From: Clostridia bacterium
GTDB taxonomy: Bacteria > Bacillota > Clostridia > Christensenellales > Borkfalkiaceae
Length of the DNA stretch: 64,000 nt
Assembly (NCBI GenBank): GCA_017457215.1
Contig: JAFTHU010000001.1
Location: 85,563 to 149,562, forward strand
Reading direction: 5' to 3'
The notes beneath the pieces are model-generated. The model made no database searches. It had not been told where the DNA came from and was given only the letters and a program-made list of their open reading frames with translations. The translations under genes were made by a program, and so were the position numbers. Shown in pieces: positions 25,387 through 33,486 of this stretch (positions are counted from its first letter, which is position 1; each line of letters begins with the position of its first letter).

Positions 25387-25935
25387 TTAATAACTATGTC
25401 CCGAATAAGGTGTAGCAAGGTCTATATTACCTTTTTGCCCTAATTTCCATATTGTATTTATGTGTTGCTTTACGCCGCCTTGATTGGTTAAAGTAATTAT
25501 AATATTTATTTTTGCGCCATAATCATTTACACCTGCATATCGATATTCCCCATTACAATATTTTTGTATTGCTTGTGAAATATAAAGTTTCTGTAAATAT
25601 TCGCTGTCTTCTATCGTATATCCCCAACTTTCAAACAATTTCTTTTTCCCTTTGTTTTTCTCTTCGTCGAAAATATACCCTGTAAATTTACGAATATCAC
25701 AAGTGGCATTTGCCGTAATGTACGGCTTCGGCTTTGCGATTTTTTCAAGCTGGCATTGACATCTTGGATGCTGTGGATATTTCGGCATTTGCTTTACGAT
25801 AAAATAACAACCGTTAAATTTATCACAATCGTCTTGCCAATCGTTTGGTTGCGCTATCCACTCAATCCAATCGTCTTCTTTTAGCGACAAAAAGTTTTTC
25901 AGTAACTTTTCCGCTATTTCGTTTAGCAGCCCCAT
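25387..25935 (-). CDS. DUF6883-like protein with HPRCQC motif (possible toxin)
   Basis: A 182-residue protein. The N-terminal part has a motif QHPRCQCQL reminiscent of the end of phage head-morphogenesis or Mu F-like proteins. The C-terminal 105 residues (DIRKFTGYIFDE..., KLFESWGYTIEDSEYL, ...NTIWKLGQKGNIDLATPY) resemble the DUF6883 fold seen alone or as a tail on polymorphic toxin-type proteins. This assignment is from memory and moderate. The start at 25935 follows AGGGGG by 9 nt; the longer frame to 26025 runs through a hairpin and promoter. It is followed by a putative partner and flanked by repeated hairpins next to ssrA. Confidence 0.6.
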   Translation of the reverse strand: MGLLNEIAEKLLKNFLSLKEDDWIEWIAQPNDWQDDCDKFNGCYFIVKQMPKYPQHPRCQCQLEKIAKPKPYITANATCDIRKFTGYIFDEEKNKGKKKLFESWGYTIEDSEYLQKLYISQAIQKYCNGEYRYAGVNDYGAKINIIITLTNQGGVKQHINTIWKLGQKGNIDLATPYSGHSY

Positions 25936-25958
25936 TATATCATACCCCCTAAAATAAA

Positions 25959-25994
25959 GCAAACAAACGAACCCGTTTGGGCTCGTTTGTTTGC
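25959..25994 (-). promoter_or_regulatory. strong hairpin at the 5' end of the cassette transcript
   Basis: A 16-bp stem (GCAAACAAACGA... / ...TCGTTTGTTTGC, one G-T pair) begins about at +1 and is followed by TTTATTTT before the AGGGGG site. It could attenuate transcription or protect the mRNA. Confidence 0.5.
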
Positions 25995-25997
25995 CAC

Positions 25998-26025
25998 AGT
26001 ATAACATAGATTTTTTGTTTGTCAA
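25998..26025 (-). promoter_or_regulatory. predicted promoter of the cassette
   Basis: TTGACA (26020-26025), a 16-bp spacer and TATACT (25998-26003). Confidence 0.7.
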
Positions 26026-26069
26026 CAGGAGACTGCCAACTTTTTTTAAATCATAAATAATTTTTATAG

Positions 26070-26111
26070 AATAATCCGAACCTTGCAGTTACCACCAAAA
26101 GGTTCGGATTA
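26070..26111 (-). terminator. copy 2 of the GGTTCGG hairpin, terminator of ssrA
   Basis: AATCCGAACCTT pairs with AAGGTTCGGATT, followed by a U-rich stretch on the minus strand, 10 nt after the tmRNA 3' end. It duplicates the hairpin at 25004-25048. Confidence 0.6.
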
Positions 26112-26120
26112 GGTTTAACT

Positions 26121-26487
26121 TGGTGGAGATGGTGAGAATTGAACTCACGTCTTACTCGGCTGCCAAAAAACTTTCTACATACATAGTTTATCTATTATTT
26201 CTTACTTTTGCAACGCGGGTAAACACGCTTTGCAAATCGCAGAAGACAAAATACTTTTAAAGACGCGTCTTCGGACGTCTATAAAAGGGCTCCGTCTTGA
26301 TGACGCCGCGACCCCAACCGACGGATAAATCGGGCGCGACGATTCGCTAAAGAGCGAAGTTACGCTGCAAGAGCGTAGTTTGCATTTCTATTTGCATTTA
26401 AATTTAAGTGGAATGTTTTAACGCAGGCACTCCGTCTGCGGTATGCTTATCTTTTCGCTCACCGGCAATCGAATCCGGTGCATCCCC
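26121..26487 (-). ncRNA. ssrA: transfer-messenger RNA (tmRNA)
   Basis: A 367-nt tmRNA that rescues stalled ribosomes with SmpB and tags the nascent peptide. The 5' end GGGGATG pairs with CATCTCC at the 3' end, including the G3-U pair that specifies alanine charging, and CCA is encoded. The T-arm GTGAG-TTCAATT-CTCAC is intact. The tag reading frame (26360-26395) is GCA AAT AGA AAT GCA AAC TAC GCT CTT GCA GCG TAA, giving ANRNANYALAA, with the YALAA end typical of Firmicutes. About 12 nt lie between the predicted +1 and the mature 5' end, to be removed by RNase P. Confidence 0.96.
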
Positions 26488-26505
26488 ATATTCTGTTGTG
26501 TTATT

Positions 26506-26534
26506 ATTATACACGCAATCGCACAAAATGTAAA
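26506..26534 (-). promoter_or_regulatory. predicted promoter of ssrA
   Basis: TTTACA (26529-26534), a 17-bp spacer and TATAAT (26506-26511). Confidence 0.8.
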
Positions 26535-26590
26535 CGCTTTTTGCTCATTTTTTTAAATCCTAATAATGGAAACCCAGCGTTATTCGCGCT

Positions 26591-27310
26591 CTACTTTTTT
26601 TTCGCCAATTTACGGATAGACGTATGCCGTTCTTCGCCTGAAAATAAACGCGCTAAATTTGCGCGATGCGCGCACCACGTTAAAAGATTCAAGGCCAAAA
26701 TCAACAAATACAGGCATACCAGGTATGCGTTGACGGGTAAATTTGCATAACGCCGAATGAAGATTACCATTTGAATAACGCTAAAACCGGTAACCCCCAA
26801 AAGCGAACCGAGCGAACCCCATTCCGTAAAAAATATAAATAATACGATTCCTACCAAGCAGCCAAAAGCAATCAATGCCCACCAGCCCCAATCGCAGGGC
26901 AAGCAAAACCAAAACAACCCCAACGTGGACGCGATTCCTTTTCCCCCTTTAAAGTTCATCGTAACGGGGAAAATGTGCCCGATAATAACGCACACACCGC
27001 AAAAATATCTCGTCACATCAGACACGGAAATCAACGTTCCTTTAAAAAGATAATCACGGTAAAGAAAATAACTGATAACCGCCGGTATACCACCTTTGCA
27101 CGCGTCGCAAAGGAATGTGATTACGCCGATTTTTAAGCCAAATTCCCTCGTCATATTCATCGTTCCTGGATTGCCGCTGCCAATCTTTACGATATCCCGC
27201 TTTTTAAAACGAGATATAGCGCGCGCAAAATTGAAACAGCCGATAAAATAGCAGACGACTGCCATAATCAAAAATTGCCACCAATTTTGAGAAAAATCAA
27301 ATTGCTTCAT
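26591..27310 (-). CDS. plsY: glycerol-3-phosphate acyltransferase PlsY
   Basis: A 239-residue polytopic membrane enzyme that moves an acyl group from acyl-phosphate to glycerol-3-phosphate, the first step of phosphatidate synthesis. PlsY motifs are present: GSGNPGTMNMTR near residue 42 and GHIFPVTMNFKGGKGIAS near residue 112, forming the glycerol-3-phosphate and acyl-phosphate sites. Last gene of the lgt-plsY operon (35 nt after der), an arrangement common in Clostridia. GAGGA precedes the start. Confidence 0.94.
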   Translation of the reverse strand: MKQFDFSQNWWQFLIMAVVCYFIGCFNFARAISRFKKRDIVKIGSGNPGTMNMTREFGLKIGVITFLCDACKGGIPAVISYFLYRDYLFKGTLISVSDVTRYFCGVCVIIGHIFPVTMNFKGGKGIASTLGLFWFCLPCDWGWWALIAFGCLVGIVLFIFFTEWGSLGSLLGVTGFSVIQMVIFIRRYANLPVNAYLVCLYLLILALNLLTWCAHRANLARLFSGEERHTSIRKLAKKK

Positions 27311-27345
27311 ATCGTCCTCGTTTTTTATAAATAAACCGATTCGTT

Positions 27346-28659
27346 TTACTCTTCTTCCTTTTTCTCTCGTACCACGATTTTTATCGGCGTACCCGTAAAA
27401 TCGTACGCGCGGCGAATCGTATTTTCCAAATACCGCTGATAGGAGAAATGCAACAATCCCTCATCATTGACATGCAACACAAACAACGGAGGACATACGC
27501 CCACTTGCGAAGAGAAGAATACTCGCATACGTCTGCCTTGATAAGAGGGCGGTTCTTGCAAGCGTACTGCGTCCCCAATCAAATCGTTCAGTTCCCCTGT
27601 GGGCACGCGGAAAGAAGCGTTCGCATACACTTCATCCACCGCCGCCAGCATCTTTTCCACGCGCTGTCCCGTTTTCGCTGAAATATAAATCGACTTATAA
27701 TAATCCATAAATTTGAGGTCTTCTTTCAATTTTTCCTCAAACTTATTGACAGTATGCGTGTCCTTTTCCACCAAGTCCCATTTATTCATTACAATAACGG
27801 ACGGTTTGCCCTGTTCATGTACGTACCCGATAATTTTAACGTCTTGCTCGGTAAGCCCTTCCGAACTGTCCACCACCAAAAGGCAAACGTCGCTGCGGCG
27901 AACAGCATCAAACGCACGCATATTGCTGTAATATTCTACGTCATCATCCACATTCTTCTTTTTGCGGATACCCGCCGTATCAATAATCGTATACGCCTTG
28001 TCCCCGCGGTAAAACAGCGTGTCGATTGCATCACGGGTCGTACCCGCCATCGGCGTTACGATACTGCGTTCGCTACCCAAAATTTTATTTACCAAACTCG
28101 ATTTTCCCGCATTCGGCTTTCCAACTACCGCAATTTTCAACGAGGGCACGGGCTCGATTGTAACGTCGGGGAATAAAGCAATCGCTTCGTCCAATACGTC
28201 CCCTATCCCTTGCGAATGTTCCGCCGAAACGGCAAACGGTTCTCCCAAACCCAAAGAGTAAAACTCGTAGATTTGGTCAGGAGAATAATTATCGATTTTA
28301 TTTACCACCAAAATTACCGGTTTTTTACTGCGGCGCAAAATATCCGCTACGTCGTAATCGGAGGGGTGCAATCCCTCTCTGCCGTCCGTGAAAAACAAAA
28401 TTACGTCTGCCGTATCGATGGCAACGTCTGCTTGCTTGGCAATTTCTTTCCACATAACGTCTTCCGATTTCAACTCGATACCGCCCGTATCTACCATCGT
28501 GAAATGCTTGCCCCGCCAACTTGCGTCCGTATACAAACGATCACGCGTAACACCGGGACGGTCTTCGGTTATCGAAATTTTTCGCCCTGCCACTTTATTA
28601 AAAAACGTACTCTTTCCCACGTTAGGCCTTCCCACCAACGCAATTAAAGGATTCGCCAT
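27346..28659 (-). CDS. der: ribosome biogenesis GTPase Der (EngA)
   Basis: A 437-residue tandem GTPase needed for 50S maturation. The first G domain opens with GRPNVGKST (8-16) and has DTGG and NKID. The second, from about residue 175, has GKPNAGKSS, DTAG and NKWD. A C-terminal KH-like domain follows from about 350. Complete and of usual length. It sits between the DUF512 protein gene (21-nt gap) and plsY, as in many Clostridia. Confidence 0.96.
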   Translation of the reverse strand: MANPLIALVGRPNVGKSTFFNKVAGRKISITEDRPGVTRDRLYTDASWRGKHFTMVDTGGIELKSEDVMWKEIAKQADVAIDTADVILFFTDGREGLHPSDYDVADILRRSKKPVILVVNKIDNYSPDQIYEFYSLGLGEPFAVSAEHSQGIGDVLDEAIALFPDVTIEPVPSLKIAVVGKPNAGKSSLVNKILGSERSIVTPMAGTTRDAIDTLFYRGDKAYTIIDTAGIRKKKNVDDDVEYYSNMRAFDAVRRSDVCLLVVDSSEGLTEQDVKIIGYVHEQGKPSVIVMNKWDLVEKDTHTVNKFEEKLKEDLKFMDYYKSIYISAKTGQRVEKMLAAVDEVYANASFRVPTGELNDLIGDAVRLQEPPSYQGRRMRVFFSSQVGVCPPLFVLHVNDEGLLHFSYQRYLENTIRRAYDFTGTPIKIVVREKKEEE

Positions 28660-28680
28660 AACGAACCTCCCTCTTTCTCT

Positions 28681-30009
28681 TTATTTTTCCGTAGATAATA
28701 TTTCCACAAGTCCATACCCACCGTCTCGATTAACACGGATATTTTCAAACGACAATTTCTTTTTCAACGTTTCCAAAGCCATACCGCAAAGAAATACGTC
28801 CTCAAATTCTTTCAGCGTATTTCCCGGCAAAACCACTTCGTCGAATACACCGCCCTGCGCGCGATAAATTTGTAACGCCCGCAAGATGTCCTCGCCCGTC
28901 AATAAACCCGTACAAGTAACCGTATGCCCGAAAAATTCATTTTCAACCGCCAGCACTTCTACACATAACCCTTCAATGCTTTCCTCGCATTTTTTTACGA
29001 GGTTTTGATTGATTTTTGCAGCGCTCACCCCGCTAATCACAACCGAACGTTTACAACCTCTTAAAGCGTACCTGTCCCCACCGTTTTCCTCCATCAATGC
29101 GTTCAACGCACCATGAACTTCCGCACAAAATTTACTGGTCATACCGATTCCGTTTTCAATTTGTTCAAAATCCCCGTAAAAGGAAGCAGGTTTAAATTCC
29201 CTCTCCGCTTTTACGAAATATTCATCCGCGGGTAAAAGAAAATCTACGCCGAATTCGTCGTTTAAACTATCAACCAAATCCAACAGTTTTTTGCTGTATT
29301 CCTTATCCACGTCCGCAATCGGATATAGCCCGTCGCGATACTTGGTTATGCCCGTCGGCACACACGCCAAATCTTGCACGGCGGGATAATATTTAAACAA
29401 TTCCCGCGCGGTATACGCCAACTCTTCCCCGTCGTTTTCGCCGGGCACAAGCACCGCCTGACAATGGAGCGTAACACCACCCTCGCACAGTTTTTTTATC
29501 TGTTCGGTAATTTTGCCCGCAAAACGATTACGCAACAACTTTACCCGCAAATCGGGATTCATTGTATGTACCGAAACATACAGCGGCGAAAGTTTTAAAC
29601 GGATAATCCGTTCCAGCCCTTCGTCGGAAAGATTGGTAAGCGTTACGAAATTCCCGCAGGAAAAACTCATACCGTAATCGTCGTCTTTGACGTACAAACT
29701 CTCGCGCATGCCGCTCGGCATTTGATCAACGAAACAGAAAACACAGCGGTTATGGCAGGTACGGATTTGTGTGTTTTTTTCAAACTCCAGCCCCAAATCT
29801 TCCCCTTCTTCCTTTTCCACCGTAACCGTCGTTTCACCGCTGCCGCGCTTGTCGCGTACGGTCATCGTAAAGCTTTCCGTTTCACAATAATACAAATAGT
29901 CGAGTTCGTCCTCGCAAGCATATCCGTCAAATGCAACGATACAGTCCCCTGCTTCCAACCCCAATTCTTTGGCGATACTATTCCGTTTTACTTTTGCAAT
30001 CTTCAGCAT
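28681..30009 (-). CDS. DUF512 family PDZ/radical SAM-like protein
   Basis: A 442-residue protein found next to der in many Firmicutes. The N-terminal 60 residues form a PDZ-like domain (SIAKELGLEAGDCIVAFDG). Cysteines in CHNRCVFCFVDQMP, near residue 84, match a radical SAM CX3CX2C motif, and the DUF512 domain fills about residues 235-435 (KFCAEVHGAL, VVISGVSAAKIN). The biological role is not established. Part of the eight-gene lgt operon, 21 nt from der. Confidence 0.88.
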   Translation of the reverse strand: MLKIAKVKRNSIAKELGLEAGDCIVAFDGYACEDELDYLYYCETESFTMTVRDKRGSGETTVTVEKEEGEDLGLEFEKNTQIRTCHNRCVFCFVDQMPSGMRESLYVKDDDYGMSFSCGNFVTLTNLSDEGLERIIRLKLSPLYVSVHTMNPDLRVKLLRNRFAGKITEQIKKLCEGGVTLHCQAVLVPGENDGEELAYTARELFKYYPAVQDLACVPTGITKYRDGLYPIADVDKEYSKKLLDLVDSLNDEFGVDFLLPADEYFVKAEREFKPASFYGDFEQIENGIGMTSKFCAEVHGALNALMEENGGDRYALRGCKRSVVISGVSAAKINQNLVKKCEESIEGLCVEVLAVENEFFGHTVTCTGLLTGEDILRALQIYRAQGGVFDEVVLPGNTLKEFEDVFLCGMALETLKKKLSFENIRVNRDGGYGLVEILSTEK

Positions 30010-30031
30010 TCCGACCTATCCGTTTTTTTCG

Positions 30032-30343
30032 TTAAAATTTAGGCAATACCCCAAACACGCAGCCTGCTAAATAGACAAGCAACGCAATCCAATATACCCC
30101 TCTCCAACCCACCGTCTTACCGCAGGTAAAATCGTATGCGGGGAACGCAATACCGATAACAAGGCAAACCTGGCCAATCAAACCGATAATCCCCATAACA
30201 CTGCTGACGATGCTTATATCCAACCACGCAACCAAACCGCTAAACAGGAAAATCGCCGCCGCAATCGTCAACGCAAAAAATGCGCAACCGCGTAACGTTC
30301 TCGTTTGTGAGCTTGTTCTTTTAGAATTTTTTTTCTTTGCCAT
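30032..30343 (-). CDS. small membrane protein of unknown function
   Basis: A 103-residue protein with a basic N-terminus (KKKNSKRTSS) and three predicted membrane helices (about residues 18-40, 46-68 and 80-98). No family recognised. AAAGGAG lies 7 nt before the start. It is embedded between rluD and the DUF512 gene in the operon (16- and 22-nt gaps), so it is likely expressed with them. Confidence 0.75.
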   Translation of the reverse strand: MAKKKNSKRTSSQTRTLRGCAFFALTIAAAIFLFSGLVAWLDISIVSSVMGIIGLIGQVCLVIGIAFPAYDFTCGKTVGWRGVYWIALLVYLAGCVFGVLPKF

Positions 30344-30359
30344 ATTCTTTCTCCTTTAT

Positions 30360-31307
30360 TTATTTTACAAGCGTTTGTTCTTCTACGCCGTATTGTTTGC
30401 ATAATTTTTGTAAAATCTCGGAAAACACTTCCGGCAAGGGAGCGTAAAACTCCATTCTTTCCCCCGTCGTCGGATGGGTCAGTTCCAAGCGATAAGCATG
30501 TAAAAGCTGTCCGTTTGCTTTCAGTTTTTGTTTTTTATAACCGTATACAGGGTCGCACGCTACGGGATGGCCCAAATGTTTCGCATGCACGCGGATTTGG
30601 TGCGTTCTGCCCGTCTGCAAATCAAATTTACAAAGCGTGAAATCCGAACCGAACCGCGCAATTACCTCATAATCGGTTATGGCTATTTTTCCTTTTCCGT
30701 CGGGCACGACTGCCATTTTCAAACGCTCGGTGGGGTGTCTGCCTATCTCCGTTACGACCCTGCCACTATCCGTTTTCAAATTCCCTTCCAACAAGGCGTA
30801 ATAACTTCTTTTACAAGTTTTTTGCGCAATTTGGGAAGCCAAAGAAACGTGCGCTTTATCGTTTTTCGCTACAACCAAAAGCCCCGTCGTATCCTTATCG
30901 ATACGATGTACGATACCAGGGCGTAACACTCCGCCGATACCGCTCAATCTATCCAACGCGTAGAGCAAGGCGTTCACCAAAGTTCCGCTTACCGTACCGT
31001 TTCCTACGTGTACCGTCATACCCTGCGGCTTGTTTACCACAGCAAAATCCCCGTCCTCGTAAACAATCTCTATCGGAATATTTTCCGGCTGCACGGAATA
31101 TTCCGCCACTTCGGGTATTTCCACGGTAACCTCGTCCCCGATACGGATTTCCAACCCCGCCTTTTTCACCGTTTTTCCGCCGACTGAAACCTGCCCGTCT
31201 TCAATGAGTTTTTTTATCCGCGAACGGGTAAAATCCTCCATTTGTTCGTTTAAAAACACATCCAAACGCTTACACGGCTCTTCTGCGACAAATAAAGCTT
31301 TTTCCAT
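30360..31307 (-). CDS. rluD: RluA/RluD-family 23S rRNA pseudouridine synthase
   Basis: A 315-residue pseudouridine synthase. An N-terminal S4 RNA-binding domain (RLDVFLNEQ, SRIKKLIEDGQVSVGG) precedes the catalytic domain, whose active-site Asp is in HRIDKDTTGLLVVAKN. LQTGRTHQIRVHAKHLGHPV is the second signature. Firmicutes often have several paralogues, so assignment to RluD rather than another RluA subgroup rests mainly on the S4 domain and linkage to lspA, a standard neighbour. Confidence 0.88.
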   Translation of the reverse strand: MEKALFVAEEPCKRLDVFLNEQMEDFTRSRIKKLIEDGQVSVGGKTVKKAGLEIRIGDEVTVEIPEVAEYSVQPENIPIEIVYEDGDFAVVNKPQGMTVHVGNGTVSGTLVNALLYALDRLSGIGGVLRPGIVHRIDKDTTGLLVVAKNDKAHVSLASQIAQKTCKRSYYALLEGNLKTDSGRVVTEIGRHPTERLKMAVVPDGKGKIAITDYEVIARFGSDFTLCKFDLQTGRTHQIRVHAKHLGHPVACDPVYGYKKQKLKANGQLLHAYRLELTHPTTGERMEFYAPLPEVFSEILQKLCKQYGVEEQTLVK

Positions 31308-31313
31308 ATGATT

Positions 31314-32018
31314 TTACTGCTCTTCGTCCGTAGTTTTCGGTTCGTAATCCTCTACGTAACGAGATCCTTTTACTTCGACCAACTCGTTTTTTCTATTATC
31401 GTATTCCCACGCCAACGCTTTATAACGTTTGCCCGTAGGAAATAACGCGTCACGGTCAAAAAACAGCAAAGCCAGCACCAACATCACCGCACCGCCCGTG
31501 ATAAAGAAATCGGCGAGATTGCAAACGGCAAAACCAAACCGTTCCAAATTAATCATATCCCGCACCCCGTAAAGGGTATTTTCATCCCAAATTCTGTATT
31601 CCACGCGGTCAATAAGATTGCCCAAGCCCCCTGCGATAATCAAAATCAACGCGGCGCGCAAGAAAACGCGGCGTGTGTCTGTCCGCACGTAAATAACGGT
31701 AAGTATAGCCATCAACACAGCCGTACCGACAATAATCCCGATTTTCAGACCTTGCGAGGCGTCGCCGAATTTGCCGTACGCGATCCCGCGGTTATAGGCA
31801 ATTTCCAAATATACCCAACCCGGAATCACTGTTACGTGCTCGTTCCCTCTCTCGCCAAAATAAACGTCTGCGGCAAGTTTTGTAAACTGATCGACGAAAA
31901 TCAAAAGAATCAAAAATACCACGCCCAAAAGAATCGCGCGCCATTTTTTCAACTCATTCCGCTCTTTTTTTAATTGTTCGACGCTCTTATTCAAAAGCGT
32001 CTGTTTTTCTTTCCTCAT
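31314..32018 (-). CDS. lspA: lipoprotein signal peptidase (signal peptidase II)
   Basis: A 234-residue aspartyl peptidase that removes signal peptides from prolipoproteins at the lipobox. Four helices are predicted. The catalytic Asp residues are in GGLGNLIDR and NLADFFI, and YNRGIAYG replaces the usual NxGxAF. The protein is unusually long: a 28-residue basic, coiled-coil-like N-terminus and about 45 hydrophilic C-terminal residues, against a typical 150-170 total. Same operon as lgt, so both lipoprotein maturation steps are co-transcribed. Confidence 0.92.
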   Translation of the reverse strand: MRKEKQTLLNKSVEQLKKERNELKKWRAILLGVVFLILLIFVDQFTKLAADVYFGERGNEHVTVIPGWVYLEIAYNRGIAYGKFGDASQGLKIGIIVGTAVLMAILTVIYVRTDTRRVFLRAALILIIAGGLGNLIDRVEYRIWDENTLYGVRDMINLERFGFAVCNLADFFITGGAVMLVLALLFFDRDALFPTGKRYKALAWEYDNRKNELVEVKGSRYVEDYEPKTTDEEQ

Positions 32019-32023
32019 TCTGA

Positions 32024-33484
32024 TTATTTCCTTTTATTTTTTTCGGCAGCTTCCTTACGGATACTCCCAATCATATCAATTTTTAACGCATGTAATTTCT
32101 TGGACAAGTCCACTTTATATAACTGCGGAACGTCCAAACGCAAATATTCTTCCCAGAATTTTGCCAATTCCCCCTTGGAATACGCTTGTATTTCCATCAA
32201 CGAGGGGAACGTATACACCAATTTCCCGTCTTTTACAATCGTTTCCTGCAAAGGTACGGCGTGGAAATTTTCCACTTCGTGTTCCTTCCAAGTTTCCACG
32301 GGGTGGAAGAGGGTAAGCGGCTTGTCGTCGTTTACGACTTCGTCGTACAAAGTGATAAGGTCGGCAATCGCCATACCGTTGTCTTTGTCGTACAAACGAT
32401 ATAATCCTTTAAACGACGGATTCGTAATCTTTGCCGTATTGTCCGAAAGTTTGATTTTCGGCGTTACCGAACCGTCTTTTTCAATTACCGCCGCCAATTT
32501 ATATACGCCACCGAGGGCAGGTAAATCTTCCGACGTTATTAAACGCGTACCAACCCCCCACGAATCGATTTTTGCGCCTTGTTGTAAAAGGGAATTTATC
32601 GAACGTTCATCCAAATCCCCCGATACGCAAATAATCGCGTCGGGAAAACCCGCTTCGTCCATCATCTTACGCGCCTTTTTGGAAAGATAGGCAAGGTCGC
32701 CGCTGTCCAAGCGTATCCCCTTGGGTTTGTGCCCTTCGGCTTGCAATTCTTTAAAAACTTTAATCGCGTTGGGCACGCCGCTGCGAAGAGTATCATACGT
32801 ATCAACAAGCAACAAACAGTTGTCAGGATAGGCGTTGGCATAAGCGCGGAAAGCTTCGTATTCCGTAGGATAATCCATTATCCAACTATGCGCCATCGTA
32901 CCCGCAACGGGCACGCGGAACATCTGCCCCGCAATCACGTTCGAGGTAGACGAACAGCCGCCGATAATTGCGGCGCGCGCGCCGTAAATTCCCGCGTCGG
33001 GCGCTTGCGCACGGCGCAAACCGAATTCCATTACTACACCCTGCCCGCTCGTTGCGCGGCAAATTTTAGAGGATTTCGTCGCGATTAACGTTTGGTGATT
33101 GATAATATTCAAAAGTGCGGTTTCGGCAAACTGCGCTTGAATCAAAGGCGCTTTTACCGTTAAAATCGGTTCGCCGGGGAAGACGGGCGTTCCTTCTTTC
33201 ACAGCATACACGTCCCCCGTGAAACGCATATTCTTTAAATATTCCAAAAAATCTTCGTCAAAAAGATGCAGCGAACGCAAATACGCGATATCTTCTTCTT
33301 CAAATCGCCAATGCAAAAGATAATCCATCGCCTGCTCCAAGCCCGCAGCAATAGAATAGGTAATCAATGCGTTTTTACGGAAGAATAAATCGAAAACCAC
33401 TTCTTCTTCGTGCTTTTTATGGCGGTAAAAGCCATATCCCATTGTCAGCTGATATAAATCGGTTAAAAGAGTAAGATTTCTCAT
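32024..33484 (-). CDS. pncB: nicotinate phosphoribosyltransferase
   Basis: A 486-residue enzyme that makes nicotinate mononucleotide from nicotinate and PRPP, coupled to ATP hydrolysis. Family motifs are TDLYQLTMGYGF at residue 6, EFGLRRAQAPDAG (active site, near 145), and GTMAHSWIM; the PRPP-site region includes RLDSGDLAYLS. The ATG at 33484, 8 nt after AAGGAG, was chosen over upstream starts that run into lgt. It lies within an otherwise lipoprotein/ribosome operon, 2 nt after lgt. With nadE and pnuC it forms a salvage route to NAD. Confidence 0.94.
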   Translation of the reverse strand: MRNLTLLTDLYQLTMGYGFYRHKKHEEEVVFDLFFRKNALITYSIAAGLEQAMDYLLHWRFEEEDIAYLRSLHLFDEDFLEYLKNMRFTGDVYAVKEGTPVFPGEPILTVKAPLIQAQFAETALLNIINHQTLIATKSSKICRATSGQGVVMEFGLRRAQAPDAGIYGARAAIIGGCSSTSNVIAGQMFRVPVAGTMAHSWIMDYPTEYEAFRAYANAYPDNCLLLVDTYDTLRSGVPNAIKVFKELQAEGHKPKGIRLDSGDLAYLSKKARKMMDEAGFPDAIICVSGDLDERSINSLLQQGAKIDSWGVGTRLITSEDLPALGGVYKLAAVIEKDGSVTPKIKLSDNTAKITNPSFKGLYRLYDKDNGMAIADLITLYDEVVNDDKPLTLFHPVETWKEHEVENFHAVPLQETIVKDGKLVYTFPSLMEIQAYSKGELAKFWEEYLRLDVPQLYKVDLSKKLHALKIDMIGSIRKEAAEKNKRK

Positions 33485-33486
33485 AA

